Source: Nonomuraea turcica (GTDB lineage Bacteria > Actinomycetota > Actinomycetes > Streptosporangiales > Streptosporangiaceae). From it: a stretch of DNA of 64,000 bases. Below, one piece after another: positions 8,335 through 16,760 of this stretch. The notes below the pieces were generated by a model. That model was given only the letters and a program-made list of their open reading frames with translations, was not told where the DNA came from and searched no databases. The stretch lies in NCBI RefSeq assembly GCF_030718205.1, contig NZ_JAUZQF010000017.1:247287-311286 (forward strand). The letters run 5' to 3'. Each line of letters opens with the position of its first letter. The first letter of the stretch is position 1. The position numbers were made by a program, and so were the translations under genes.

Positions 8335-9399
8335 TCAGCCGGACTGGTGGTTCTCGCTGGCGTGGAGTGTCTCGCCGCGGTAGATGAGGCTGCGGCGCGG
8401 CACGGCCCAGGCTTGAGTGCCGGTGGGGGGTTCGTCGCCTTCGGGGACGACCAGTTGGATGAGGGTTTCCGGGGTTTCGAGGGTGACGAGGGTGTGGGTG
8501 CCGAGGTTTTCCAGGACGGAGACCGTGCCGGGGAAGGCGTCGGGGCGTGGGGTGGGGGATAGGTGCATGTATTCGGGGCGTACGCCGTAGGTGATGTGGT
8601 CGCCGGGGGCGAGGCCGGGCGGGACGGGGAAGGCGGCGCCGGCGACGTGGAGGGCGGCGGGGGTGACGTCGGCGGGGAGGAGGTTCATGGGGGTGGAGCC
8701 GATGAAGGAGGCGACGAAGGTGGTGCCGGGGCGGTGGAAGATGTCGGCGGGGGTGCCGATCTGGATCATGCGGCCTTGGGACATGACGGCGATGCGGTCG
8801 GCGAGGGCGAGGGCTTCGGCCTGGTCGTGGGTGACGAAGACGGTGGTGACGGCGAGTTCGCGTTGAAGCCGTTTGAGGAAGGTGCGGGCTTCGAGGCGGA
8901 GGCGGGCGTCGAGGTTGGACAGGGGCTCGTCGAAGAGGAAAGCGGCGGGGTGGCAGGCGATGGCGCGGGCGAGGGCGACGCGTTGTTGCTGGCCGCCGGA
9001 CAGTTCGCCGGGGCGGCGGTGGAGGAGTGCGGTGAGGCTGAGCCGGGCGGCGACTTCGGCGGCTTTGGCGGTGCGCTGGGCGCGGGGGACCTTTTTGATG
9101 CGCAGGGGGTAGGCGATGTTGGCGGTGACGTCCATGTGGGGGAAGATCGCGTAGTCCTGGAAGACCATGGCGACGTCGCGGTCGCCGGGCGGGAGGGCGG
9201 TGGCGTCTCTGCCGTCGATGCGGACGCTGCCGGCGGTGGGGGTTTCGAGGCCGGCGATGGTGCGCAGGAGGGTGGTCTTGCCGCAGCCGGAGGGGCCGAG
9301 GAGGGCGAAGAACTCGCCGTCGGCGATGGTGAGCTCGATGCCGTCGAGGGCGCGTACCCCGCCGGGGAAGACCTTCGTGAGGCCGTGCAGCGAGATCAC
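8335..9399 (-). CDS. Sugar ABC transporter ATPase (MalK/UgpC type)
   Basis: Cytoplasmic energising subunit, 354 residues. Walker A is GPSGCGKTT (about residues 35-43). The Q-loop VFQDYAIFPHM, signature LSGGQQQR, Walker B AAFLFDEPLSNLD and H-loop VTHDQAEAL are all present. A C-terminal TOBE-type domain (about 235-354) is typical of carbohydrate importers of the MalK family. The GTG start overlaps the preceding permease stop by four bases (GTGA), so it is translationally coupled. It is the last gene of a four-gene operon with the binding protein and two permeases. Such ATPases sometimes serve several importers. The substrate is not evident. Confidence 0.93.
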   Translation of the reverse strand: MISLHGLTKVFPGGVRALDGIELTIADGEFFALLGPSGCGKTTLLRTIAGLETPTAGSVRIDGRDATALPPGDRDVAMVFQDYAIFPHMDVTANIAYPLRIKKVPRAQRTAKAAEVAARLSLTALLHRRPGELSGGQQQRVALARAIACHPAAFLFDEPLSNLDARLRLEARTFLKRLQRELAVTTVFVTHDQAEALALADRIAVMSQGRMIQIGTPADIFHRPGTTFVASFIGSTPMNLLPADVTPAALHVAGAAFPVPPGLAPGDHITYGVRPEYMHLSPTPRPDAFPGTVSVLENLGTHTLVTLETPETLIQLVVPEGDEPPTGTQAWAVPRRSLIYRGETLHASENHQSG

Positions 9400-10214
9400 C
9401 GTTTGATCCCTCCGTGGAAGCGGAAGCCGTACCGCTGGGAGACGAACAGGTACATGACAACGACGGGCAGCGAGTACAGCAGGGAGAAGGTGGAGATGAG
9501 GTCGAGTCTGGGGGCGCCGCCTTCGGTGTAGAGGGTGTAGAGGATGACGGAGCCGGGGGCTTTTTCCGGGTCGCGCAGCAGGATGAACTGGAACAGGAAG
9601 CCGCCCCAGACGCTGGCGAGGGCCCAGACGGCGATGGTGGCGAGGCCCGGCCGGACCAGGGGGATGACGATGTGGCGCAGGATCTGCAGGGGTGAGGCGC
9701 CGAAGACGCGGGCGGACTCTTCGTAGGAGGTGGGCGTCTCGTCCATGAAGTCCTTCAGGATGAAGATCGCGGCGGGCAGGAGGCCGCCGGAGACGACGAG
9801 GATGACGCCGAGGTGGGTGTCGATGAGGTCGAGCCGGGTGGCGAGTTCGAAGATGGGCACCATGGCGGCGGTGCCGGTGACGACGGACGACAGCAGCAGG
9901 AGCAGGTAGAGCAGCGCGTCGCGGCCGGGTACGCGGACTCGGGACAGGGCGTAGGCGGCGAGGGCGGCGAGGGCGACGACGAGCGCGGCGGCGCCGCCGC
10001 CTTGGATGAGGGAGTTGCCGATGGAGCCGAGCGCGTAGGGGTTGTCGAGGATGGCGGCGAAGTTGCGCAGCGTGAACTCGGGGATCGACGTGGTGATGGC
10101 AGGGGTGTCGTCGAAGGGGGCGCTGGCCAGCCAGAGCATGGGGAGGGCGAAGAAGGCCAGGACGACGGCGATGAAGACGGTGGCGGCGAGGCGGCCGACG
10201 ACGTGGCGGATCAT
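9396..10214 (-). CDS. Sugar ABC transporter permease (MalG type)
   Basis: Inner-membrane permease of 272 residues with six predicted helices. The EAA loop that contacts the ATPase reads ESARVFGASPLQILRHIVIPLVRPG, with the family's conserved Glu and Gly. The ATG at 10214 lies in the ATGA overlap with the end of the upstream permease gene. A longer open frame exists upstream but belongs to shadow sequence. The N-terminal helix (about residues 8-30) and the ALPMLWLASAPF segment agree with family starts. Partner of the permease at 10211-11137. Confidence 0.92.
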   Translation of the reverse strand: MIRHVVGRLAATVFIAVVLAFFALPMLWLASAPFDDTPAITTSIPEFTLRNFAAILDNPYALGSIGNSLIQGGGAAALVVALAALAAYALSRVRVPGRDALLYLLLLLSSVVTGTAAMVPIFELATRLDLIDTHLGVILVVSGGLLPAAIFILKDFMDETPTSYEESARVFGASPLQILRHIVIPLVRPGLATIAVWALASVWGGFLFQFILLRDPEKAPGSVILYTLYTEGGAPRLDLISTFSLLYSLPVVVMYLFVSQRYGFRFHGGIKR

Positions 10215-11137
10215 GCCGGTGGTCCTCCGGCGGCGGCGACCTCCCGCTGGCGACGCTGGCCGCGCAGCAGCCGCAGGTAGGCCAGGGCGAAGAGGAGGTT
10301 GATGAGCAGGATGAGGAAGGAGATGGCGGCGCCGGCGCCGAGCTGGCCGTCTCTGAGCGCGACGCGGTAGACGTACACGGGCAGGATCTCGGAGCGGCCT
10401 TCGGGGCCGCCGCCGGTGAGGACGAACGGCGTGAAGTCGTTGAACGTCCACAGGCTGATGAGCAGCAGGTTCGTCAGGATGTGCCGGCGGATGCGGGGGA
10501 AGACGACGTCGCGCAGCTGCTGCGGCACACTGGCGCCGGCCAGGCGGGCAGTCTCCAGGTGTGAGGGGGGCACGTTCTCGAGTGCGGCCGCGTACAACAT
10601 CATGGAGAACGCGGTGCCGCGCCACACGTTGAAGATGATGATCGACAGCAGTGGGTAGTCGAGCAGCCAGGCGAATCCGGGGGTGTGCAGCAGCGCGTTG
10701 AGTGTTCCTTCGTCGCGGTCGAGCAGCGCGAACCACAGGAAGCCGACGACGGTGCTGGGCAGGATCCACGACAGCAGCACGACGCCTTCGACGAGGCGCC
10801 GTACGGGGCCGGTGCGCGCGCGCAGGATCCAGGCGAGGGTGAAGCCGAGCCCGGCCTGGCCGATGATGGCCGAGCCGCCGACGTACAGGACGGTCAGCCA
10901 GAGCGAGGTGAGGAAGCGGGGGTCGTCGAGCGCGCCGGTGTAGTTGTCCAGGCCGACGACCTGCGGGTTGGCCGCGGCCAGGCCGGTGAGCCGGTAGTCG
11001 GTCAGCCCGAGGTAGATGGTCCACAGCGCGGGGAAGACGAGGAAGACGGCGATGAGGACGAGGGCGGGCAGGACGAACGTGATCGCCCTGCCCTTGCCCA
11101 GCCCGGCGGCGTCAGCCGCCGACGTTGGCCGCGCCAC
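10211..11137 (-). CDS. Sugar ABC transporter permease (MalF type)
   Basis: Inner-membrane permease of about 308 residues, six helices. Its EAA loop reads ETARLAGASVPQQLRDVVFPRIRRH. The GTG start at 11137 is chosen because GGAGGA lies eight bases upstream. The frame is open further upstream, but that part overlaps the binding-protein gene and has no permease character. With this start the gene overlaps the binding-protein stop by 26 bases. Together with the 9396-10214 permease it should form the membrane channel of the importer. Confidence 0.88.
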   Translation of the reverse strand: MARPTSAADAAGLGKGRAITFVLPALVLIAVFLVFPALWTIYLGLTDYRLTGLAAANPQVVGLDNYTGALDDPRFLTSLWLTVLYVGGSAIIGQAGLGFTLAWILRARTGPVRRLVEGVVLLSWILPSTVVGFLWFALLDRDEGTLNALLHTPGFAWLLDYPLLSIIIFNVWRGTAFSMMLYAAALENVPPSHLETARLAGASVPQQLRDVVFPRIRRHILTNLLLISLWTFNDFTPFVLTGGGPEGRSEILPVYVYRVALRDGQLGAGAAISFLILLINLLFALAYLRLLRGQRRQREVAAAGGPPA

Positions 11138-12479
11138 CGACCACTTCCTCCAGTTTGGTCTGGTAGGCGGCGGCCGCCTCGCCGGCGCTCTTGCCGCTGA
11201 CGACGGCGGCGGTGGCCTCCTGCAGAGCGGTCGACACCTGCGGGTAGACGGCCAGTCCCGGCCGGTAGGCGGTGAGGGGCAGCACCTCGTCGGCAATGTA
11301 CTTGAGCATCGGGTCGGCGGTGAGCACCTCGCTGTTGACGTCGGTGCGGGAGCTGATGCGCACCTGGCCGGCCAGCTGCGACTTCGTCGCCTCGGCGGAG
11401 TGCATGAAGGCGAGCAGGTCCCAGGCGAGCTTGGGGTTCTTGGAGAACGGGTTGAGCACGCGTACGGCTCCGCCTGACATGCTGACGTGATCCTGGCCGC
11501 GGATGCCGCCGCCGGGCTGCTTGGCGGGGATCTTGGTGTAGCCGACGATCTGGTCGCGGTCCTTCATGGGCGCGACGCCGGCGTTGGGCTCGACGACGGA
11601 GCGCCAGAAGTAGTCGCTCTCGGCCAGGATGCCGATCTTGCCTTGCGCGAATTGGGCGAAGGACTTGTCGCGGCCCTTGGCCTCCTGCTGGAGTTTGGGG
11701 TCGCCGAGGCCGCTGCCTCCGTAGATCTGCTGGTAGAAGCCGAGCACGTCCTTGACGGCCGGCGAGTCGCCGGCCCACTTGCCGGCGGCGTAGATCTCGG
11801 AGCCGGCGCCGGCCAGCAGCGGGAGCACGCCTTGCATGGTGGTGGCCTCGCCCATGGCGGTGCCGGCGTTGATCTGGATGGGGACGGGCACGCCGGCGGC
11901 CTTGAGCTTGTTGCCGGCGTCGATGATGTCCTGCCAGCTCTTGGGCTCCCACGTCTCGGGCAGCCCGGCCTTGGCGAACAGGGTCTTGTTGTAGAACAGG
12001 ACGCGGCCGTCGGTGCCCTGCGGCAGACCGTACTTCTTGCCGTCGAAGATGCCCAGCCCTTGGACGGCCTGCGGGATCTGCGACCAGCCCTCCCACTGCT
12101 CGACGCCGGGCCCGCCGACGTCGGTCAGCGGCTTGATGTAGCCGGCCTGGGCGAACTCGCCCACCCAGATGCCGTCGACGTCGATGACGTCGGCGCCGGC
12201 CTTCGACTTGAGGTCGAGGGCGATCTTCGTCTTGTACTGCTCGTCGTCGACGCCGCTGGGCTGGAACAGCACTTTGACGTTCTGGTGGGTCTTCTCGAAC
12301 TCGGGGATCACCCAGTTCTTGATCCAGGTGGCCGACTCGGAGTTCTTGCCGCCTTGGATGGAGTTGGCGGCGATGGTGAGGGTGATGCTCCCCGGGCTGG
12401 ATTCGGTGCCCGTGCCGCAGGAGGTGAGGACGAGGACGGCGGTGGCGGCGATCACCGCAGGTCGGCTGGGGAATCGCAT
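11112..12479 (-). CDS. Sugar-binding lipoprotein (extracellular solute-binding family 1)
   Basis: Substrate receptor of the adjacent importer, 455 residues. MRFPSRPAVIAATAVLVLTSC is a lipoprotein signal with the lipobox Cys at residue 21, so the mature protein is lipid-anchored outside the membrane. The body has the periplasmic-binding-protein fold: ITLTIAANSIQGG start, EFEKTHQNVKV, DVIDVDGIWVGEFAQAGYI, GRVLFYNKTLFAKAGL. These are hallmarks of carbohydrate-binding family 1 proteins. ATG 12479 has GGAGG six bases upstream. First gene of the operon running to 8335. The ligand is unknown. Confidence 0.92.
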   Translation of the reverse strand: MRFPSRPAVIAATAVLVLTSCGTGTESSPGSITLTIAANSIQGGKNSESATWIKNWVIPEFEKTHQNVKVLFQPSGVDDEQYKTKIALDLKSKAGADVIDVDGIWVGEFAQAGYIKPLTDVGGPGVEQWEGWSQIPQAVQGLGIFDGKKYGLPQGTDGRVLFYNKTLFAKAGLPETWEPKSWQDIIDAGNKLKAAGVPVPIQINAGTAMGEATTMQGVLPLLAGAGSEIYAAGKWAGDSPAVKDVLGFYQQIYGGSGLGDPKLQQEAKGRDKSFAQFAQGKIGILAESDYFWRSVVEPNAGVAPMKDRDQIVGYTKIPAKQPGGGIRGQDHVSMSGGAVRVLNPFSKNPKLAWDLLAFMHSAEATKSQLAGQVRISSRTDVNSEVLTADPMLKYIADEVLPLTAYRPGLAVYPQVSTALQEATAAVVSGKSAGEAAAAYQTKLEEVVGGAANVGG

Positions 12480-12643
12480 GTCGGCCTCCTGTGCAGGACG
12501 TGCAGACATACCGACAATCGCATGGGCCGTGGGCGGCGTAAAGAAACGATCTGGATACGAGGCCCGGCGTTTTCGGGGGTCACGCAGGGGAGGGGTTCGC
12601 CGTGAGCTGATCGTGGGAAGTGCAGACAGCAGCACAACATGAG

Positions 12644-12656
12644 TAGGGTCGCCCTA
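12644..12656. promoter_or_regulatory. Inverted repeat upstream of prcB
   Basis: TAGGG-TCG-CCCTA, perfect arms, ends 28 bases before the prcB GTG in the 205-base divergent region between the sugar-binding-protein gene and prcB. Its TAGGGT half could equally be a -10 box. No clear -35 box was found. Confidence 0.3.
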
Positions 12657-12684
12657 GGAACACTGACGTTTGGGAGGGAGTCGC

Positions 12685-13533
12685 GTGGCATCGCACAGGG
12701 ATCTGCCCGCCGGCTTGGTGGACCATCTTTTCCGTAACACCGGGAGCTCTTCGTTCACGGAGTTCATGAGCTCGTATGCGCCGGAGTTGCTGCCGCTGCG
12801 GGATGAGGTTCTGGCCACTCCGATCGGCGACCAGGTTCCGCACGCGACCACGATCGTGGCCGCCACCTTCGCCGGTGGCGTGGTCATGGCGGGCGACCGG
12901 CGGGCGACGTCGGGCAACATCATCTCGCAGCGTGACGTGGAGAAGGTGTTCCGCGCCGACGAATACTCGTGCATGGGCATCGCGGGCACGGCGAGCACGG
13001 GCATCGAGTTCGCCCGGTTGTTCCGGGTGGAGCTGGAGCACTACGAAAAGCTCGAGGGCCTGGGCATGTCGGTGAAGGGCAAGGCCAACCGGCTGGCCAC
13101 CATGATCAGGGGCAACCTGGCCATGGCCATGCAGGGGCTGGTGGTGGTGCCGCTGTTCGCCGCCTACGACCCGGACAAGGACGAGGGGCGCATCTTCAGC
13201 TACGACGTGGCGGGCGGGCCTTACGAGCGGGAGAGGTTCGACGCGATCGGCTCGGGCTCGATCTTCGCCCGCGGGTCGCTGAAGAAGCTCTACCGCGACG
13301 GCGCGTCGGCGGACGACATGGCGATGACGCTGATTCAGGCGCTTTATGACGCGGCCGACGACGACTCCGCGACCGGCGGTCCCGACGTGACGAGGAAGAT
13401 CTGGCCGATCGTGGCGGTGATCGACGCCGACGGTTTCCGCCGGCTGGGCGAGGAGCAGATCTCCGGCTACGTCGACCAGATGCTGGAAGCCCGCCTGATC
13501 TCGCCCGACGGCCCCATCGCCCCGCTGCGCTAG
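12685..13533 (+). CDS. prcB: 20S proteasome beta subunit, catalytic
   Basis: Proteolytic subunit of the core particle, 282 residues. A propeptide of about 54 residues precedes ATTIVAATFAGGVVMAGDRR. The first Thr of TTIV (Thr55) should become the N-terminal nucleophile after self-cleavage, and the conserved Asp-Arg and Lys (in VEKVF) follow at the usual distances. GTG 12685 is preferred over the in-frame TTG at 12670 because GGGAGGG (12674-12680 area) sits at ribosome-site distance from it. prcA follows after 15 bases. In most actinobacteria pup lies immediately upstream; here it does not. Confidence 0.95.
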   Translation: MASHRDLPAGLVDHLFRNTGSSSFTEFMSSYAPELLPLRDEVLATPIGDQVPHATTIVAATFAGGVVMAGDRRATSGNIISQRDVEKVFRADEYSCMGIAGTASTGIEFARLFRVELEHYEKLEGLGMSVKGKANRLATMIRGNLAMAMQGLVVVPLFAAYDPDKDEGRIFSYDVAGGPYERERFDAIGSGSIFARGSLKKLYRDGASADDMAMTLIQALYDAADDDSATGGPDVTRKIWPIVAVIDADGFRRLGEEQISGYVDQMLEARLISPDGPIAPLR

Positions 13534-13548
13534 AAAGGACCACCGCCT

Positions 13549-14343
13549 GTGTCCATGCCTTTTGGATATGCGTCCCCTGAGCAGATCATGCGGGACAAGG
13601 CCGACTACGCGCGCAAGGGCATCGCGCGGGGCCGTTCCGTCGTCGTGCTGCAGTATGTCGACGGGTTGTTGTTCGTGGCGCCCAACCCGTCGCGGGCGCT
13701 GCACAAGATCAGCGAGATCTACGACCGCATCGGGTTCGCGGCCGTGGGCCGCTACAACGAGTTCGAGGAGCTGCGGCGGGGCGGCATCCGCTACGCCGAC
13801 ATCAACGGTTTCACCTATGACCGCACCGACGTGACCGGCCGCGGCCTGGCCAACCTCTATGCCTCCAACCTGGGCCGCATCTTCACCGAGTCGATCAAGT
13901 CGCTGGAGGTGGAGGTCGTGATCGCCGAGGTGGGTGAGACCCCGGAGAGCGATGCGATCTACCGGTTGACGTTCGACGGGTCGGTGTTCGACGAGCACGG
14001 TTTCGCGGCCATGGGAGGCCAGGCGGAGGCGGTGGTCAGCCGGCTGAAGGAGCGTTACCGGGAGTCGATGTCGCTGGCCGACGCGCTGGAGGTGGCCCTG
14101 CAGGCATTGACGGAGCCCGGTGGGGAGCGGCCGCCGGTGGGGCAGCTGGAGGTGGCGGTGCTCGACCGCAACCGGGAGCACCGTAAGTTCCTGCGGCTGA
14201 CGGGCGCTCGCCTGGAGCGCCTCCTGGCTCAGACCTCTGCCACCCCGCCTCCGTCCGAGCCGCCGCCCACGGCCCCATCTTCCGACACCCCGCCTCCCAC
14301 CGGCCCCGAAGGGCCCGTGGACGACGGCTCCTCGCCCCTGTAG
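13549..14343 (+). CDS. prcA: 20S proteasome alpha subunit
   Basis: Structural ring subunit that forms the gate and docks the Arc tail. The product is 264 residues. MPFGYASPEQIMRDKADYARKGIARGRSVV is the family N-terminus with the gating peptide. Other conserved blocks are LFVAPNPSRALHKISEIYDR, FNEFEELRRGG-like and YDRTDVTGRGLANLY. The last 40 residues are a Pro/Ser/Thr-rich tail, longer than needed for the fold. GTG 13549 follows GAAAGGA by about nine bases; ATG 13555 is a close alternative. It is co-directional with prcB and surely co-transcribed. Confidence 0.95.
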   Translation: MSMPFGYASPEQIMRDKADYARKGIARGRSVVVLQYVDGLLFVAPNPSRALHKISEIYDRIGFAAVGRYNEFEELRRGGIRYADINGFTYDRTDVTGRGLANLYASNLGRIFTESIKSLEVEVVIAEVGETPESDAIYRLTFDGSVFDEHGFAAMGGQAEAVVSRLKERYRESMSLADALEVALQALTEPGGERPPVGQLEVAVLDRNREHRKFLRLTGARLERLLAQTSATPPPSEPPPTAPSSDTPPPTGPEGPVDDGSSPL

Positions 14344-14443
14344 GTTCTCCCGACTTCCCCCGGGGCCGTCGCTCGATCGGGCGGTTCCCGGGCGGATGGC
14401 CGGGCCGTGCTCGGCCGCCGATCCCCTGGCGGGTCCGTGCGCG

Positions 14444-14470
14444 GGGCCCGTGGACGAGGGCTCCTCGCCC
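14444..14470 (+). repeat. Copy of the prcA 3' end in the 331-base gap
   Basis: These 27 bases repeat 14311-14337, the codons for the last residues of prcA, with one mismatch, 133 bases downstream. The rest of the gap 14344-14674 (GC-rich, a short open frame at 14396-14656 without coding character) shows no gene I can support. Confidence 0.6.
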
Positions 14471-14674
14471 TGTCGGCCTACTGACGTCCCCATGGCCGCT
14501 CCTCGGTCCTCGGCCCTTCGAGGGCAGACGCGGCCCCGAGTGCTGGAGCGGTGTGCTGAGCGGGTGAGGGGCGCAGTGGGCGCGGCATGTGCCGGACGCC
14601 GCGTCGGCGGCGATGTGATCTGTATCACCCTGATGTGCCCGAACCGGCTGGCGTGATCGAGGATCTCAGAATCC

Positions 14675-15199
14675 GTGAACACTTCCCTGCGGGCCCTCGT
14701 GGCCGGCGGCGCGGCCGCTGCGGTGATGCTGACGTCGGGCGTGGCCGCCCACGCCGCCACCGCCTACCCGGACTACAAGGCGCCCAAGACCTTCGGCACC
14801 TCGTTCCAGCCCGACCCGAAGCATGACTTCACCAAGGGCATCCACTCCCGCCACGACGGCATCCTGCGCGGCTGGATCACCCACGTGCGGGGCGGCGTGG
14901 CCGAGTACGAGCCGATCAAGTGGAAGAAGGGCACCCACACCGAAGGGCACTTCGTGGGGCCGCCCGAGGGCGACGCGACGGCGTACGCCTCGCCCATCGC
15001 CAAGGACGTGCTGTTCCTGTCGGCGTACGGCTGCAAGGTCTCGATGGGGGACCTGACCGTGAGCAGCAAGACCGGCCTGGGCAGCAAGAAGTGCTCCAGG
15101 AGCACGCTGATCAAGCGGCACGGCCGCACGCCGGTGGCCGCGCTCATCACCGTGCACAAGAGCAGGATCGTCAAGGTTCAGGAGATCTATACGCCCTGA
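14675..15199 (+). CDS. Secreted protein, unknown function
   Basis: Exported protein of 174 residues. It has a clear Sec signal (NTSLRALVAGGAAAAVML, then a hydrophobic run) and a likely cleavage after AHA near residue 27. The mature part is basic and Gly/Lys-rich, with two Cys (SAYGCKVSM and KKCSRST) that could form a disulfide. I do not recognise a family. GTG 14675 has only a weak GAGGA at 12 bases. It lies between prcA and pafA on the same strand and is followed by a hairpin, so it probably has its own transcript. Confidence 0.78.
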   Translation: MNTSLRALVAGGAAAAVMLTSGVAAHAATAYPDYKAPKTFGTSFQPDPKHDFTKGIHSRHDGILRGWITHVRGGVAEYEPIKWKKGTHTEGHFVGPPEGDATAYASPIAKDVLFLSAYGCKVSMGDLTVSSKTGLGSKKCSRSTLIKRHGRTPVAALITVHKSRIVKVQEIYTP

Positions 15200-15217
15200 C
15201 GCGCACGCCTGCGAGCA

Positions 15218-15244
15218 CCCGCGCCCCGTGGGGGCGGGCGCGGG
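15218..15244 (+). terminator. Hairpin after the secreted-protein gene
   Basis: CCCGCGCC pairs with GGCGCGGG across an 11-base GC-rich loop, 19 bases after the stop at 15199. Plausible terminator before pafA. Confidence 0.5.
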
Positions 15245-15326
15245 ACGAGGCGGGCCGTACGCGCGCGGCGGAAATCGCCTGGGAGGATCTCTCCCACTGG
15301 CCGACCCATGGGCATAGTGTGAGGTG

Positions 15327-16685
15327 ATGGATCGTCGCATCTTCGGGCTGGAGAACGAGTACGGCGTGACCTGCACGTTCAGGGGACAGCGCAGGCTGTC
15401 GCCCGACGAGGTCGCGCGCTACTTGTTCCGGCGGGTCGTGTCCTGGGGCCGATCGAGCAACGTCTTCCTCCGCAACGGCGCGCGTCTGTATCTGGACGTG
15501 GGCAGCCATCCTGAATACGCAACACCCGAGTGTGACAACGTCATCGAGCTCGTCACCCACGACAAGGCCGGCGAGCGCATCCTCGAAGGCCTCCTCGTCG
15601 ACGCAGAGAAGCGGCTGCGCGAGGAGGGTATCGCGGGGGACATCTACCTGTTCAAGAACAACACGGACTCGGCCGGCAACTCCTACGGCTGCCACGAGAA
15701 CTACCTGGTCGGCAGGCACGGGGAGTTCGGGCGGCTGGCGGACGTGCTGATCCCGTTCCTGGTGACGCGGCAGATCGTGTGCGGGGCCGGCAAGGTGCTG
15801 CAGACGCCCCGCGGCGCCGTCTACTGCGTGTCGCAGCGGGCCGAGCACATCTGGGAGGGCGTTTCCAGCGCCACCACCCGGTCCCGGCCCATCATCAACA
15901 CCCGTGACGAGCCGCACTCCGACGCCGAGCGGTTCCGCCGCCTGCACGTCATCGTGGGCGACTCCAATATGAGCGAGACCACCATGCTGCTCAAGGTCGG
16001 CGCCACCGACCTGGTGCTGCGCATGATCGAGGCGGGCACGGTGATGCGCGACCTGTCGCTGGAAAACCCGATCAGGGCCATCCGCGAGGTCTCCCATGAC
16101 ATGACCGGCCGGCGCCGGGTGCGCCTGGCCAACGGGCGGGAGGCGTCGAGCCTGGAGATCCAGCAGGAATACCTGTCGAAGGCGAAGGACTTCGTCGACC
16201 GGCGCGGCGGCGACGCCATCGCGCACCGGGTGCTGGAGCTGTGGGAGCGCACGCTGCGCGCGGTCGACACCGGCGACCTCGACCTGGTCTCGCGGGAGAT
16301 CGACTGGGTGACGAAATACCAGCTGATCGAGCGCTACCGCAAGAAGTACGACCTGCCGCTGTCGTCGCCGCGGGTGGCGCAGCTGGACCTCGCCTACCAC
16401 GACGTGCACCGCAAGCGTGGCCTGTTCTACCTGCTGCAGAAGCGCGGCTCGGTGGAGCGGGTGGCCTCCGACCTGAAGATCTTCGAGGCCAAGTCGGTGC
16501 CGCCGCAGACGACCAGGGCGCGGCTGCGGGGTGAGTTCATCCGCAAGGCGCAGGAGAAGCGCCGCGACTTCACCGTCGACTGGGTGCATCTCAAGCTGAA
16601 CGACCAGGCGCAGCGCACGGTGCTGTGCAAGGATCCGTTCCGCAGCGTGGACGAGCGGGTGGACAAGCTCATCGCCGGGATGTAG
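15327..16685 (+). CDS. pafA: Pup ligase PafA
   Basis: ATP-dependent ligase joining the Pup C-terminal Glu side chain to substrate lysines by an isopeptide bond. The product is 452 residues. MDRRIFGLENEYGV is the Mg/ATP loop. NGARLYLDVGSHPEYATPE carries the catalytic Asp (Asp57). KNNTDSAGNSYGCHENYLV and RPIINTRDEPHSD follow, shared with Dop, and the Dop-specific loop is absent. ATG 15327 gives the family N-terminus; GTG 15324 is one codon upstream. A TAGTGT box at 15315-15320 close to the start suggests leaderless transcription. The C-terminal domain (about 390-452) packs on the ligase body in homologues. Confidence 0.96.
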   Translation: MDRRIFGLENEYGVTCTFRGQRRLSPDEVARYLFRRVVSWGRSSNVFLRNGARLYLDVGSHPEYATPECDNVIELVTHDKAGERILEGLLVDAEKRLREEGIAGDIYLFKNNTDSAGNSYGCHENYLVGRHGEFGRLADVLIPFLVTRQIVCGAGKVLQTPRGAVYCVSQRAEHIWEGVSSATTRSRPIINTRDEPHSDAERFRRLHVIVGDSNMSETTMLLKVGATDLVLRMIEAGTVMRDLSLENPIRAIREVSHDMTGRRRVRLANGREASSLEIQQEYLSKAKDFVDRRGGDAIAHRVLELWERTLRAVDTGDLDLVSREIDWVTKYQLIERYRKKYDLPLSSPRVAQLDLAYHDVHRKRGLFYLLQKRGSVERVASDLKIFEAKSVPPQTTRARLRGEFIRKAQEKRRDFTVDWVHLKLNDQAQRTVLCKDPFRSVDERVDKLIAGM

Positions 16686-16760
16686 CCATCGGTTTACCTC
16701 GGCCCTACTCGGGAGTCGGGTAGGGTGACGCGAATCTGCCGTCTTTTCCGAGGGAAGCGC

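Noticed and set aside
7444..9531. Gly/Asp-rich plus-strand frames (like PE_PGRS or DPG repeats)
   Set aside because: They are complements of the dinB and ABC ATPase genes and have no ribosome sites. The Gly richness reflects GC-rich third positions.
14396..14656. An 86-codon plus-strand frame between prcA and the secreted protein
   Set aside because: No ribosome site and no domain. Part of it is the repeated prcA tail in another frame.
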